DNA from: Rhizobium sp. RCAM05350
Lineage (GTDB): Bacteria; Pseudomonadota; Alphaproteobacteria; Rhizobiales; Rhizobiaceae
Reading direction: 5' to 3'
Assembly (NCBI GenBank): GCA_024426085.1
Contig: CP087974.1
Coordinates: forward strand, 2,952,001 to 3,016,000
DNA: 64,000 bases
The notes beneath the pieces are model-generated. The model had not been told where the DNA came from. It ran no database searches and saw nothing but the letters and a program-made list of their open reading frames with translations. A program made the position numbers and the translations under genes. Shown here piece by piece: positions 11,657-21,751 of this stretch. Each line of letters begins with the position of its first letter. Position 1 is the stretch's first letter.

Positions 11657-11833
11657 TCAGTAGAAGAGATGCCAGGGTGTCAAAAAGGCGCGGCTCAGTT
11701 CCTGCTCACGCTCCTGTTCGAAGTCGGTCTGTTCTTCACGGCTCTGGCGAACCGGCATTTCAACGCGGATGGCTTTTTCCTTTTTCGCCGGGGGCGTGAG
11801 GTAACCCAGGGTCATTCCACCGTGATAAAACAT
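11657..11833 (-). CDS. Uncharacterised 58-aa protein
   Basis: The minus strand from ATG 11833 to TGA 11657-11659 encodes 58 aa starting MFYHGGMTLGYLTPPAKKEK and ending AFLTPWHLFY. GGAG lies 6 bases before the ATG, a good Shine-Dalgarno sequence. The middle is strongly charged (SREEQTDFEQEREQELS), probably one helix, with an aromatic C-terminus. I do not recognise the family. Codon use looks coding and the frame is intact. An overlapping plus-strand frame has no ribosome site and is the less likely reading. The gene stands alone downstream of agpT, convergent to it. Confidence 0.6.
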   Translation of the reverse strand: MFYHGGMTLGYLTPPAKKEKAIRVEMPVRQSREEQTDFEQEREQELSRAFLTPWHLFY

Positions 11834-11872
11834 TCAGGTCTCCGCTGTTTCCGTGCATCCGCTAATGGTTGT

Positions 11873-11892
11873 TGACACAATCCTGACACAAT
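11873..11892. repeat. Tandem TGACACAAT repeats in an AT-rich promoter region
   Basis: TGACACAAT occurs at 11873-11881 and 11884-11892, an 11-base period, with CTGTCAA at 11901-11907 as a reversed half. It sits 40 bases upstream of the 58-aa gene start. Helical-period direct repeats suggest a response-regulator-type site. The rest of the stretch to 12100 is AT-rich with no gene that I can support. Confidence 0.4.
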
Positions 11893-12133
11893 TGATGAGG
11901 CTGTCAATAGTCTATTGTTTTAATATTCTATTTCGCATGGCCTGCACTCAGGCAGCATCCAAGCTTGCCAAAATCCGCCTCCCTTTGGAAAATAATATAA
12001 TCTATAAATTTTATCATGATTGAAAAACCGATCCGGCTTGGCTGGCGGTGACGGGCGTTCTTTGCTTGAGACGCGGGCGTTTTCCATGCGTAAATCGGCC
12101 ATCATGAACGAGACGACAAAAGAGTGGACCCGC

Positions 12134-12683
12134 ATGAACGTCGCTTTGAGAAATTCGCTCGACCGGATCGCCCCGCAGCAGGGAGCAATCCTTTCCGCAT
12201 GTGGCGGATGAGGATGCCTTGAAAACGGCCATGCGGCGGATGTCGGGTGGTGTTTCCGTCATCACCGCCGGTGTCGGAGACGAGCGCACCGGCGCGACGG
12301 TGACGTCGGCCACCGCGCTTTCCGTCGATCCACCGACCATGATCGTCAACATCAACCGCAGTTCGTCCAGCTGGCCGATCATCAGCCGCTACGGCCATTT
12401 CTGCGTCAATATCCTCAGCGACGAGCAGCAGGATGTAGCCGACCGGTTTGCCGGCAAGGGCGGATTGAAGGGCGTCGAGCGCTATGACGGGGCCGAATGG
12501 TTCACGCTGGCCAGCGGCGCCTCGGTGCTGCGCGGGGCGCTGGCCGGCATCGACTGCGAGGTCGACGAGGTGATCGAGCGCCACAGCCACGCGATCATTC
12601 TCGGTCGTGTCGTCTCCATCGTCGCCGGCGACGGGCATTCACTGGTCTATAGCAACGGCCGTTACGGCCGATTTTCGCTTTAG
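12134..12683 (+). CDS. Flavin reductase family protein (FMN-binding split barrel), one frame break
   Basis: The core frame reads DALKTAMRRMSGGVSVITAG, then GATVTSATALSVDPPTMIV, NILSDEQQDVADRFAG and GRVVSIVAGDG. This is a complete flavin reductase/HpaC-RutF-type split barrel of about 160 aa. It would use NAD(P)H to supply reduced flavin to a monooxygenase, but none is adjacent. A GTG at 12201 could start it. I prefer ATG 12134 (MNVALRNSLDRIAPQQ) with a break near 12185, because SFPHVADEDALK reads straight upstream in the core frame. The stop at 12681-12683 overlaps the end of the convergent oxidase gene. Confidence 0.75.
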
Positions 12684-13806
12684 GCCTTGAAGCGCAGCGG
12701 GCTGAATTTTGTTGAATCAAGCGTCTGCGTGCTAAATCCTTCCGGCTGAGGCTGGCCGGTCAGCAGGCTTGCCGCCAAAGCACCGAGTGCCGGCGAGGTC
12801 AGGATGCCGTAACCACCCTGGCCCGCCAGCCAGAAGAAATCCGGATGGTCGGGCGCGGTGCCGATCACCGGTAGTCGGTCGGGCGAGAAGCTGCGCATGC
12901 CGGCCCAGCTCTTGGCAACGCGGCGGACCGGGACGGTGGTCGCCTCCTCGACATAATGGGCTGCCCAGGCGACATCGAGTTCCTCCGGCTGGACATCGCT
13001 GGGCTCGCATGGGGTGGCGTCGGCCGGGCAGGCGAGTAGTCGGCCGGCGTCGGTCTTCATGTAGAAATCCTCGTCGATTTCGTTGATCTCCGGCATATCG
13101 GCAATATCGATCCCTTCCGGAAGGTCGACCGTGATGGCGGTGCGGCGATGCGGGATGATGCTGAGCGGTTTCACGCCAAAAATCTCCGCCGTCAGATCGG
13201 CCCAGCCGCCGGCGGCATTGACCACTGTTTTGGCGCGGACGGTCCCGGCTGATGTTTCGATGGTCCAGACATTGCCGTCGTGCCGCGCGGACATAACACC
13301 GTGGCGCTCGCGGATGTCCGTACCATTGTGGCGCGCTTTTGACATAGCCTTGCAGCAGGCTTTCGACCTCGATGTCCCAGAAGTTGGGATCGTAAAACGC
13401 AGCGGCGGCATAACCCGGCTTCAGGATCGGCAGGCGGGCCTGCAATTGTGCCTCGTCCAGCGGCTCGAGTTCCGGAGTGAAAGCCAGTTCGGCACGGAAA
13501 ACCTCCTGCAGGTGGGCAGCCTTTTCGGCGTTGGCAATCATCACGCCGCCGCGCTGTTTCAGGAGCGGAATATCCGAAAATCCTTGCGGAGGCCTGTCGA
13601 AGAAATCCTTGGCGATCGCGGCAAGCGCGCAGATTTCCGGCGCATTGTAGCGCAGCACAAACTCGGCGGCCGAGCGGCCGGTGCTGTGATAACCGAGCGC
13701 CGTTTCCCGTTCTGAGTACCACGACAGAACGATTTGGGCTGATGAAATAGGCAAGCGACAGACCGGCGATGCCGCCGCCAATGATTGCCACGTCGAATGT
13801 CTGCAT
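12680..13806 (-). CDS. FAD-dependent amine/amino-acid oxidoreductase (DAO family), two frame breaks
   Basis: The start MQTFDVAIIGGGIAGLSLAY carries the GxGxxG FAD motif, followed by LGYHSTGRSAAEF, NAAGGWADLTAEIFG and, near the C-terminus, WAGMRSFSPDRLPVIG and WLAGQGGYGILTSPALG. This order is that of the DAO superfamily (glycine/D-amino acid oxidase, sarcosine oxidase beta type), about 375 aa. Breaks lie at about 13722 and about 13336. The substrate cannot be named from sequence. The neighbours are a flavin reductase (convergent) and a LysR regulator. Confidence 0.8.
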
Positions 13807-13900
13807 GTCCGTCCGCCCTTTGCCGTCTCGCTCCCATCGCGCAGCCGGACCCTAGAGGCAGCGTCTTCAATGTTCAAATTTATAGTCTCGAAGCGGACTA

Positions 13901-14857
13901 TCAGGCAGATTGATGCTCTGCGCTGTGATCCAGTGGCTCGGTATCCGCGACATGGCGGCGGAAGGCGGCCTCGGCAGGATTGAGAATGGCGTTGGGATTG
14001 GTGATGCGAAAAACATCCGTGGTCGGCAGGAGATCATAGGGCGGCAGCTGCCAAAGGTCACCTGCCGCAAGGCCCGGTGCTGCCAGGTGATCCGGCACCA
14101 TGCCGATACCGATATTGGCTGATATCAGGCGCAGCACTTCCTCGACATTGCAGGAGACGGCCCGCACCTGCTGGCCGAAGGAGCCCATGGCGCGCACGGC
14201 CGTAATGGCATTCATATGCTGGCCGCCGAGAACATCGGCGATGAAGGCAATGTAGGGATCGCCGCGCAGGTCGTTCAACGCCGCGCCGCTGACGCCGAAC
14301 AGCCGGTGGCCACGGCCGCAATAGAGCCCGTACTGCTCGCGAATATGGAAGGTTTTGGTCAGTGCATCGGGAATATTGCCGTCGCAGAGGCCCATGGTGG
14401 CGATATTGCGCTCGACCGCGCTGATAACGCTGACGGTGGTTTCGACCGTGATGCTGATCGTCACCTTCGGATAGAGGCGAAAGAAGCTTTCGAGCTTACG
14501 GTCCCAGGCCGGATTGTGCGCATGGCTGACCGAATGAATGCTGACATGGCCGGTGATGTCATCCCCTGCGGTTTCCAGCGCATTCGGCAGGCGCACCACT
14601 GCTGCGAAGATGTCGCGGCATTGCCGGTGCAGCTTTTCGCCGGCTTCCGTCAGGTCGAAGCGGCCCGGGCGGCGGTCGATCAGTTTCTGGCCGACAGTCT
14701 GCTCCAGCCGCTTCAGCGCCATGCTGACGGCGGGTTGCTGCAACAGCAGACGGTTGGCTGCCGCCGTGATGCTGCCTTCCTCGACCACGACGACGAAGGT
14801 GCGCAGCAGGTTCCAGTCGAGATTATGGGCGAAACGTTCGAGGCGATTGTCAGGCAT
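13901..14857 (-). CDS. LysR-family transcriptional regulator
   Basis: This intact 318-aa frame has an N-terminal HTH (NLLRTFVVVVEEGSITAAAN, then QQPAVSMALKRLEQTVG) and a periplasmic-binding-like effector domain (HVSIHSVSHAHNPAW, then IADVLGGQHMNAI). It lies 12 bases downstream of the M24 peptidase gene on the same strand, so the two are probably cotranscribed. The target is unknown. The divergent glutaryl-CoA dehydrogenase gene beyond the peptidase is a reasonable candidate, because LysR regulators often sit beside gcdH. Confidence 0.9.
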   Translation of the reverse strand: MPDNRLERFAHNLDWNLLRTFVVVVEEGSITAAANRLLLQQPAVSMALKRLEQTVGQKLIDRRPGRFDLTEAGEKLHRQCRDIFAAVVRLPNALETAGDDITGHVSIHSVSHAHNPAWDRKLESFFRLYPKVTISITVETTVSVISAVERNIATMGLCDGNIPDALTKTFHIREQYGLYCGRGHRLFGVSGAALNDLRGDPYIAFIADVLGGQHMNAITAVRAMGSFGQQVRAVSCNVEEVLRLISANIGIGMVPDHLAAPGLAAGDLWQLPPYDLLPTTDVFRITNPNAILNPAEAAFRRHVADTEPLDHSAEHQSA

Positions 14858-14869
14858 GGGAAGCCGCGA

Positions 14870-16110
14870 TCAGAGGGAGACGAGGCCAGACGGTAACCGG
14901 TTCATGATCTCATGGCCATCCGCGGTGATCAGCAGCTGGTTTTCGATGATCATGCCGCCGACGCCATCGACATACCAGGGGGTCTCGAAGGCGAGCACCA
15001 TGCCAGGCTCGATGATCACGTCCGACTGCTGCGACAGGAACGGCCATTCTTCGCTGCCAAGGCCGGCACCCAGACCATGGCCGAAATGGCCGCGCGTATA
15101 GCCGGGGAAACCCGCCTTCCCCATCGCCTCGGTCGTTACCCTATGCACCTCGCTCATGGCGATGCCGGGTCTTAAGAGCGGCAGGCCGGCGTCATAGGCG
15201 GTTTGCAAAGCTGCAAACAGGCTCGCCTGAAGTGTTGACGGTGTGCCGCAGACAAAGGTGCGGCCGGTATCGGATGTATAGCCGGCAATCAAACAGCCGA
15301 CATCGACCTTGATCAGATCGCCGCGCTTGACCACGCCGCCCTTGATCCACGGATTCGGGCCGACGGAAACATATTCCCAGAGCCCGGTGAGATTCTGGAC
15401 GTTGCGCCGCGCGGCTTCAGTCCGAGCGCCTTTTCCCAGGCGCTTGCCAGTTCGTCGCGGCTGATGCCGACATCGATGGTTTCGCGCAGAACGACAATCC
15501 CAGCCTCGGCCAGTTCGACGGCCGTGCGCAGATGGCCGATCTCCGTGGGAGATTTGATCATCTTCAGGTGGCGAACAAGGTCTGAGGCGTCGAGCAATTC
15601 GGCATCCGGCAAGGCGGCGGACAACAGCCGGAAATCGGTGACGGAAAGGCCATCGAACTCGATGCCGATGCGGCCTTCGCCGATACCCTTTTCTGCAAGA
15701 AGCGCTGCAGCCAGCCGGAAACCCATATTGGCATCAAAGGTTTCCGGGCGCTGAAACCCGGCGGGCCGGCCCTGTTTTTCCCAGGCGGCCTGTATCAGCG
15801 CTTCCGGCCGCCGTGCTTCCATGCCCCGGATATCGCCGGTTTCGACCCAGATCGGATTGATGCGGATATCGGTAATGGTGCTGGAGGCACGGAAGGCCGC
15901 TTCGAACAGGTCGGTGACAACAGCTGCTTCTTGATGTGCCGGATTGGCGGGGACAATGGCCGCTACGGCACCGGTACGCTGCCACATGGTGGCGACACCG
16001 GCGGGTGCACCTGTCGCGTAGGTGAAACTTTCGGGCGAAAGCAGCAGCAGCGCATCGAGCCCTGCACGTTCCATCAGCTGCGATGTGCGCGTCCTGTCGA
16101 GGTGAGCCAT
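14870..16110 (-). CDS. M24-family metallopeptidase (Xaa-Pro aminopeptidase/creatinase fold), one frame break
   Basis: Start MAHLDRTRTSQLMERAGLDA at 16110. The N-terminal creatinase-like domain has LLLSPESFTYATGAPAG. The C-terminal pita-bread domain has all metal ligands: two Asp in DVGCLIAGYTSDTGRTF, His in GHFGHGLGAGLG, Glu in LAFETPWYV and Glu in GGMIIENQ. The frame breaks at about 15420. GGACTGAAGCC becomes in-frame if read GGACTCGAAGCC, giving LGLEAARRNVQNLTGLWEYV. About 413 aa. M24 enzymes of this type include ectoine hydrolase and Xaa-Pro hydrolases, and the substrate is open. Confidence 0.8.
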
Positions 16111-16249
16111 ACCGTTTCCTTGTCCTGTCGCTTCAATGTCCTGCGTGCCGCCATTCCCGCAGCGCATGAGGCAGTGCCGCATTTTCGTTTGTATCGCTCT
16201 GCCCGGCTTGCCATAACGGATAGAAGAAGGAAAGTGACGGGAGGACGAC

Positions 16250-17436
16250 ATGGCTGCAAGACAGGAATTCCAGTGGGACGACGCATTTCTGCTGGAGGAT
16301 CAGCTTTCTGAAGACGAGCGGATGATCCATGATACGGCCTGCGCCTATGCGCAGGACAAGCTGCAGCCGCGTTATCGATGCCTACCTGCAACGAGACGAC
16401 GGATCCCTCGATCTTCCGCGAAATGGGCGAACTCCGGCCTGCTCGGCGTCACCGTGCCGGATACCTATGGCGGCGTCGGCGCTTCCTATGTGGCCTATGG
16501 CCTGGTTGCCCGCGAGGTCGAGCGTGTTGATAGCGGTTACCGCTCGATGATGAGCGTTCAGTCTTCCCTCGTCATCTACCCGATCCATGCCTATGGCTCG
16601 GAAGAGCAGCGCCAGAAATACCTGCCGAAGCTGATCAGCGGCGAATTCATCGGTTGCTTTGGCCTGACCGAGCCCGATGCCGGCTCCGACCCAGGCGGCA
16701 TGAAGACGCGGGCGGTGAAGACCGATGGAGGCTATCGCCTCACCGGCTCGAAAATGTGGATTTCCAACGCCCCGATCGCTGATGTCTTCGTCGTCTGGGC
16801 AAAGTCCGAGGCGCATGGCAATGCCATTCGCGGCTTCGTGCTGGAAAAGGGCATGAAGGGCCTCTCGGCCCCGAAGATCGGCGGCAAGCTGTCGCTGCGC
16901 GCTTCGATCACCGGCGAAATCGTGCTCGACAATGTCGAAGTCGGCGAAGACGCCTTGCTGCCGAATGTCGAAGGCCTGAAAGGTCCGTTCGGCTGCCTCA
17001 ACCGCGCCCGCTACGGCATTTCCTGGGGCGTGCTCGGCTCGGCGGAATTCTGCTGGCATGCGGCCCGTCAATACGGGCTCGACCGCAAGCAGTTCGGCAA
17101 GCCCTTAGCGCAGACGCAGCTGTTCCAGAAGAAGCTTGCCGACATGCAGACTGAAATCACCCTTGGCCTGCAGGCCTCGCTGCGCGTTGGCCAGCTGATG
17201 GACGCGGGCCGGATGGCGCCGGAGATGATCTCCATCGTCAAGCGCAACAATTGCGGCAAGGCGCTGGATATCGCCCGCGCAGCCGCGACATGCATGGCGG
17301 TAACGGTATTTCCGAGGATTATCAGGTCATGCGCCACATGGTGAACCTCGAAACGGTGAACACCTATGAAGGCACCCATGACGTGCACGCCCTGATCCTT
17401 GGCCGCGCCCAGACCGGGCTGCAGGCCTTCTTCTGA
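16250..17436 (+). CDS. gcdH: Glutaryl-CoA dehydrogenase, several frame breaks
   Basis: The start is [20 protein letters not shown]. The conserved blocks are [75 protein letters not shown] and, at the end, [20 protein letters not shown], whose Glu is the catalytic base. This is the glutaryl-CoA subfamily of acyl-CoA dehydrogenases (395 aa), which converts glutaryl-CoA to crotonyl-CoA plus CO2. Breaks lie at about 16372 (CGTTATC for CGAGTCATC), 16385, 16432 (GAACTCC for GACTCC) and 17281. It is followed by a CoA-transferase gene 9 bases downstream. Confidence 0.85.
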
Positions 17437-17444
17437 GCGCCGGC

Positions 17445-18618
17445 ATGGAAACGCCGCTGAAGGGCCTGAAAGTTCTCGAGCTTGCCCGCATCCTGGCAGG
17501 GGCCATGGATCGGCCAGACGCTGGCCGATCTCGGCGCCGATGTCATCAAGGTGGAAAGCCCGGCCGGGGACGACACCCGCACCTGGGGTCCTCCGTTTAT
17601 CGAGAGCGAGACCGGCGGCCATCTGGACGCGGCCTATTTCCATGCCTGCAATCGCGGCAAGCGATCGGTCGTTCTCGATTTTACCACCGAAGAGGGGCAG
17701 GAAGCCGTGCGGCGGCTAGCGGCACAGTCGGATGTGCTGCTGGAGAACTTCAAGGTTGGCGGGCTGGCGAAATACGGGCTGGATTATGAAAGCCTGAAGG
17801 CGGTCAATCCGCGGCTGATCTATTGCTCGGTCACTGGTTTCGGCCAGAACGGCCCCTATGCCCATCGCGCCGGTTACGACTACATCATCCAGGGCATGAG
17901 CGGCATCATGGACCTGACGGGGGATCCCGAAGGCGAGCCGCAGAAGATCGGCGTCGCCTTCGCCGATATTTTCACCGGCCTGTACGGCGTCATCGCCATC
18001 CAGGCGGCGCTTCACATGCGCGAGAGAACCGGCGTCGGCCAGCAGGTCGATATGGCCTTGTTCGACAGCATGACGGGGGTGCTCGCCAACCAGGCGCTGA
18101 ATTTCCTCGTCTCCGGACAATCGCCCCGCCGTCTCGGTAATGCGCATCCCAACATTGCGCCCTATCAGGTGTTTCCGGTTTCCGACGGCCACCTGATCGT
18201 CGCCGTTGGCAATGATCGCCAGTTTGTCAAGTTCTGCACGCTGCTCGGCCTCGACAGTCTGGCGACCGATCCGCGCTACCTGACCAATGCAAGCCGGGTA
18301 AAACACCGTGACACGCTGACGCCGGAACTGACGGCGCGAACGGTGAATTTCAACCGCAATACGCTGCTCGCCATGCTGGAGGCGGCCGGTGTGCCGGGCG
18401 GGCCGATCAACACGGTCGCGGATGTGTTCTCAGATCCACAGATTCTCCATCGCGGCATGCGGGTTGACACGCCGCATACCGGCTCGGCTTCGGGCACGGC
18501 GCCGGGGGTTCGGTCACCACTGATGTTTTCGGGTGCGGAACTTGCGCTGGATCGTGGTGCGCCCAGGCTTGGCGAGCATACGCATGAGGTGCTGGCAGAG
18601 ATTGGGATGAAGCCCTGA
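17445..18618 (+). CDS. CaiB/BaiF (class III) CoA-transferase, probably glutarate-specific, one frame break
   Basis: The start is METPLKGLKVLELARILAG. A break at about 17505 lies within the AGPW motif. The continuation WIGQTLADLGADVIKVE, CNRGKRSVVLDF, GYDYIIQGMSGIMDLTG and IGVAFADIFTGLYG (catalytic Asp) defines a family III CoA-transferase of about 390 aa. Directly behind gcdH it most likely moves CoA from succinyl-CoA to glutarate, as the SUGCT-type homologue does. This specificity is inferred from context. It converges on the aldehyde dehydrogenase gene with a 16-base gap. Confidence 0.8.
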
Positions 18619-18634
18619 CGGGCCTGCGTGGGCC

Positions 18635-20090
18635 TCAAATGTTCCCCATGCAGAGATATTTCATCTCCAGATAATCCTCGGCGCCATGGCGGGAGCCTTC
18701 GCGGCCGATGCCGGATTGTTTGAGGCCGCCGAAGGGGGCGGCCTCAGACGACATGCGGCCGGTATTGATGCCTATCATGCCGTATTCCAGCGCCTCGGCG
18801 ACACGCCAGACCTTTTCAGCTCGGTCGCGTAGAAATAGGCGGCGAGGCCGTAAATGGTGTCGTTGGCCTGCAGGATGACGTCTTCCATCGTCTCGAAACG
18901 GATGATCGGGGCGACTGGGCCAAAGGTCTCGTCGCAGGCGACCAGCATGCCCTTGCCGACATTTGACAAGACAGTCGGTTCGAAGAAGGCGCCGGAGACG
19001 CGTTTGCCGCCGCAGAGAAGCTTTGCGCCCTTTTCGATCGCGTCGTTGACGTGGGTCTCGACCTTTCGATCGCCCGGCTATCGATCAGCGGGCCGATGGT
19101 GACGCCGGGGGTAAAACCGTCGCCAACAGTCAGCTTCGCTACTTCTACCGCAAGCTTGCGGGCGAATTCGTCGTGGACGCGGCTCTGCACATAAATGCGG
19201 TTGGCCGAGGTGCAGGTCTGGCCGGCATTGCGGAATTTGGCCTGGATGGTGCCATCAACTGCCGCGTCGATATCAGCATCGTCGAAGACGATGAAGGGCG
19301 CGCTGCCGCCGAGTTCGAGGCTGACTTTCTTGATCTGGTCGGAACATTGGCGCATCAGGATGCGGCCGACTTCGGTGGAGCCGGTGAAGCTGATCTTGCG
19401 GACCCTGGAATTGGTGCAGAGTTCGCGGCCGATCGCATCGCCTTCCGAGGCAAGCACGAGGTTGAAGACGCCCTTGGGAAAGCCCGCGCGGATGGCCAGC
19501 GCATGCATGGCCAGCGCCACCAGCGGCGTCTGTTCGGCAGGCTTGAGGATGATGGTGCAGCCGACCGCCAGCGCCGGCGCAATTTTTCGCGCGACCATCG
19601 AAGCCGGGAAATTCCACGGCGTGATCGTGCCGACGACGCCAACCGGCTGCTTGATCACCATCATGCGGCGGTCTGTCGACGGGGCAGGGATGGTCTCGCC
19701 GTAAACGCGCTTGGCTTCTTCCGCATACCATTCGATATAGGCGGCCGCGTGTTGAACTTCGGAGCGGGCTTCATTGAGCGGCTTGCCCATTTCCGCAGTC
19801 AGGATCGCGGCGAGATCGTCGATATGGGCAATGACCAGATCGTGCCAGCGGCGCAGGATCGTGCTGCGATCGCCGGCCGGACGCTCGGCCCACGGAAATT
19901 GCGCCGCATAGGCATCATCGATCGCGGTGCGGGTTTCCACGACGCCCATATCGGGCAGGGTGGCGAGCAGGGCGCCGTTGGACGGGTTATGGACGTCGAA
20001 GGTTGTTGCCGAAAGTGCGGCCGGCATGTTCACCAGTCCGAGCAGATGCGGATCCTTGACATGGGCGATCAATGTCTCGGTAAAGATCAT
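18635..20090 (-). CDS. gabD: Succinate/glutarate-semialdehyde dehydrogenase, two frame breaks
   Basis: Start [18 protein letters not shown] at 20090. Aldehyde dehydrogenase signatures are [28 protein letters not shown], the catalytic Glu in [16 protein letters not shown], the catalytic Cys in [15 protein letters not shown], and [12 protein letters not shown]. About 485 aa. Breaks lie at about 19077 (GAAAGGTC) and about 18818 (AAAAGGTC); both look alike and may derive from GAGTCGGTC. The restored tail ends YLCMGNI-stop at 18635. It oxidises succinate semialdehyde from GABA, or glutarate semialdehyde from 5-aminovalerate, and is paired with the aminotransferase gene upstream on the same strand. 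Confidence 0.85.
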
Positions 20091-20181
20091 CGGAGATCCT
20101 TTCTGGCGATCTGCGCGGGGCGCGAAGTGCGGCATGTTTCGTCACGGGGACAATGCCGATAGCCGATTAAAACAGCCAGGT

Positions 20182-20213
20182 CCATTGGGCAGCAAGGCGT
20201 GGCTGCCCAATGG
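20182..20213 (-). terminator. Strong stem-loop between gabT and gabD
   Basis: CCATTGGGCAGC (20182-20193), an 8-base loop, GCTGCCCAATGG (20202-20213) is a perfect 12-bp stem after the gabT stop. A TTTT run comes about 10 bases further on the minus strand, so it can act as a partial terminator or attenuator between gabT and gabD. Confidence 0.65.
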
Positions 20214-20240
20214 AATATGTCATGAGACTGGCGCCTGAAA

Positions 20241-21518
20241 TCAGGCGCGGGCTTCCAGGATCGAGGCTTCCAGAATGTCCATCGCTTCGGCAAAGACATT
20301 GTCCTGGATGGTGATCGGCGCGAGGAAGCGGATGACGTTGCCATGCACGCCGCAGGTCAGCAGGATCAGACCCTTTTCAAGCGCGATCAGGCGGACACGA
20401 TTGGCGAAATCGGCGCTCGGCAGATTAGTCTTCACGTCGTTGAATTCAACGGCATTCATGAAGCCCGGGCCGCGGATATCGACGATTTCCGGCGCCTGTT
20501 CGGCAATGGCGGCGAGGCGCTGCTTGAGGCGGCCGCCCAGCTGTTCGGCACGTTCGCACAGCTTCTCGTCTTCGATGATGTCGAGAACGGCGTGGGCAGC
20601 GGCAACGCCCATCGGGTTACCGGCATAGGTGCCGCCGAGACCGCCGGGGCCGGGAGCATCCATGACCTCGGCGCGACCGGTCACGGCTGCGATCGGGAAA
20701 CCGCCGCCAAGACCCTTGGCCATCGTCACGAGGTCAGCGGCGACCCCGTGGTGTTCCATGGCAAAGAGCTTGCCGGTGCGGGCAAAGCCGGTCTGCACTT
20801 CGTCGGCGATCAGAAGGATGCCATGCTGGTCGCAGATCTCTCGGATCGCCTTGATGAAGGAGGTCGGGACCGGATAGAAGCCGCCTTCGCCCTGCACGGG
20901 CTCGATGATGATGGCAGCGACGCGGTTCGGATCGACGTCGGCGGCAAACAGGCGCTTCAGGGCAGCCAGCGACTGGTCGGCGGAAACGCCCTGCAGTTCG
21001 ACCGGGAAGGGCACGTGGAAGACATCGGCCGGCATGGCACCGAAACCAACCTTGTAAGGCACGACCTTGCCGGTCAGCGCCATGCCCATGAAGGTGCGGC
21101 CGTGAAAGCCGCCGCCGAACGCAACGACAGCCTGGCGGCCGGTTGCGGCGCGGGCGATCTTTACTGCGTTCTCAACGGCTTCCGCACCCGTGGTGACGAA
21201 AATCGTCTTCTTGGCAAAATCGCCCGGCAGGATGGCATTCAGCCGCTCGGCCAGCTCGACATAGTTTTCGTAAGGCACGACCTGATGGCAGGTGTGAGTG
21301 AAACGGTCGAGCTGCTTCTTGACGGCTTCGATGACGCGTGGATGGCGGTGGCCGGTGTTGACGACGGCGATACCGGCGGCGAAATCGATATAGCGATTGC
21401 CTTCCTTGTCCCAGATCTCGGAATTCTCGGCACGATCCGCATAGATCTGCGTGGTCATGCCCACACCGCGGGAAATGGCTGCGTTCTTGCGATCGGTCAA
21501 ACTGGTCACGGGTATCAT
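20241..21518 (-). CDS. gabT: 4-aminobutyrate / 5-aminovalerate aminotransferase
   Basis: This intact 425-aa frame starts MIPVTSLTDRKNAAISRGVG. It is a class III PLP aminotransferase with FVTTGAEAVENAVKIARAAT, GGGFHGRTFMGMALTGK, LLIADEVQTGFARTGKLFAM (PLP-binding Asp) and MAKGLGGGFPIAAVTGR (Schiff-base Lys). It transfers the amino group of GABA, and often of 5-aminovalerate, to 2-oxoglutarate. It lies upstream of gabD and divergent from the MerR-XRE-cupin regulator, with a dyad in the shared promoter gap. Confidence 0.92.
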   Translation of the reverse strand: MIPVTSLTDRKNAAISRGVGMTTQIYADRAENSEIWDKEGNRYIDFAAGIAVVNTGHRHPRVIEAVKKQLDRFTHTCHQVVPYENYVELAERLNAILPGDFAKKTIFVTTGAEAVENAVKIARAATGRQAVVAFGGGFHGRTFMGMALTGKVVPYKVGFGAMPADVFHVPFPVELQGVSADQSLAALKRLFAADVDPNRVAAIIIEPVQGEGGFYPVPTSFIKAIREICDQHGILLIADEVQTGFARTGKLFAMEHHGVAADLVTMAKGLGGGFPIAAVTGRAEVMDAPGPGGLGGTYAGNPMGVAAAHAVLDIIEDEKLCERAEQLGGRLKQRLAAIAEQAPEIVDIRGPGFMNAVEFNDVKTNLPSADFANRVRLIALEKGLILLTCGVHGNVIRFLAPITIQDNVFAEAMDILEASILEARA

Positions 21519-21586
21519 CCTGATGTTGCGTGGAGCATATGCGGTTGCAGACTTCTCGGAAATCCTATATTTTTTCTGTAGGTTTG

Positions 21587-21607
21587 CAAATCAAATTTTG
21601 TGATTTG
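21587..21607. promoter_or_regulatory. Dyad between gabT and its probable regulator
   Basis: CAAATCA (21587-21593), seven bases, TGATTTG (21601-21607) is a perfect 7-bp inverted repeat in the 233-base gap between gabT (minus) and the regulator (plus). The stretch around it (21561-21600) is AT-rich, unlike the flanks, as expected for a promoter-operator. No other gene is seen in the gap. Confidence 0.5.
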
Positions 21608-21751
21608 AGAAGCAGCGCCGGGAATGGATTTCTTGCCCGCGAGGCAGTACGCGTGGATTTTCACCGCCGCGCTGGTTGCCGCTCTGCGCCAAGCTGTGCG
21701 TCAGGGTGCAACAGCGCGCATGGATGGCTTGAAGATGTCACAGGACGGCTT

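Noticed and set aside
11669..11875. A 68-aa plus-strand frame
   Set aside because: It lies antisense to the 58-aa minus-strand frame, which has the better ribosome site and amino-acid composition.
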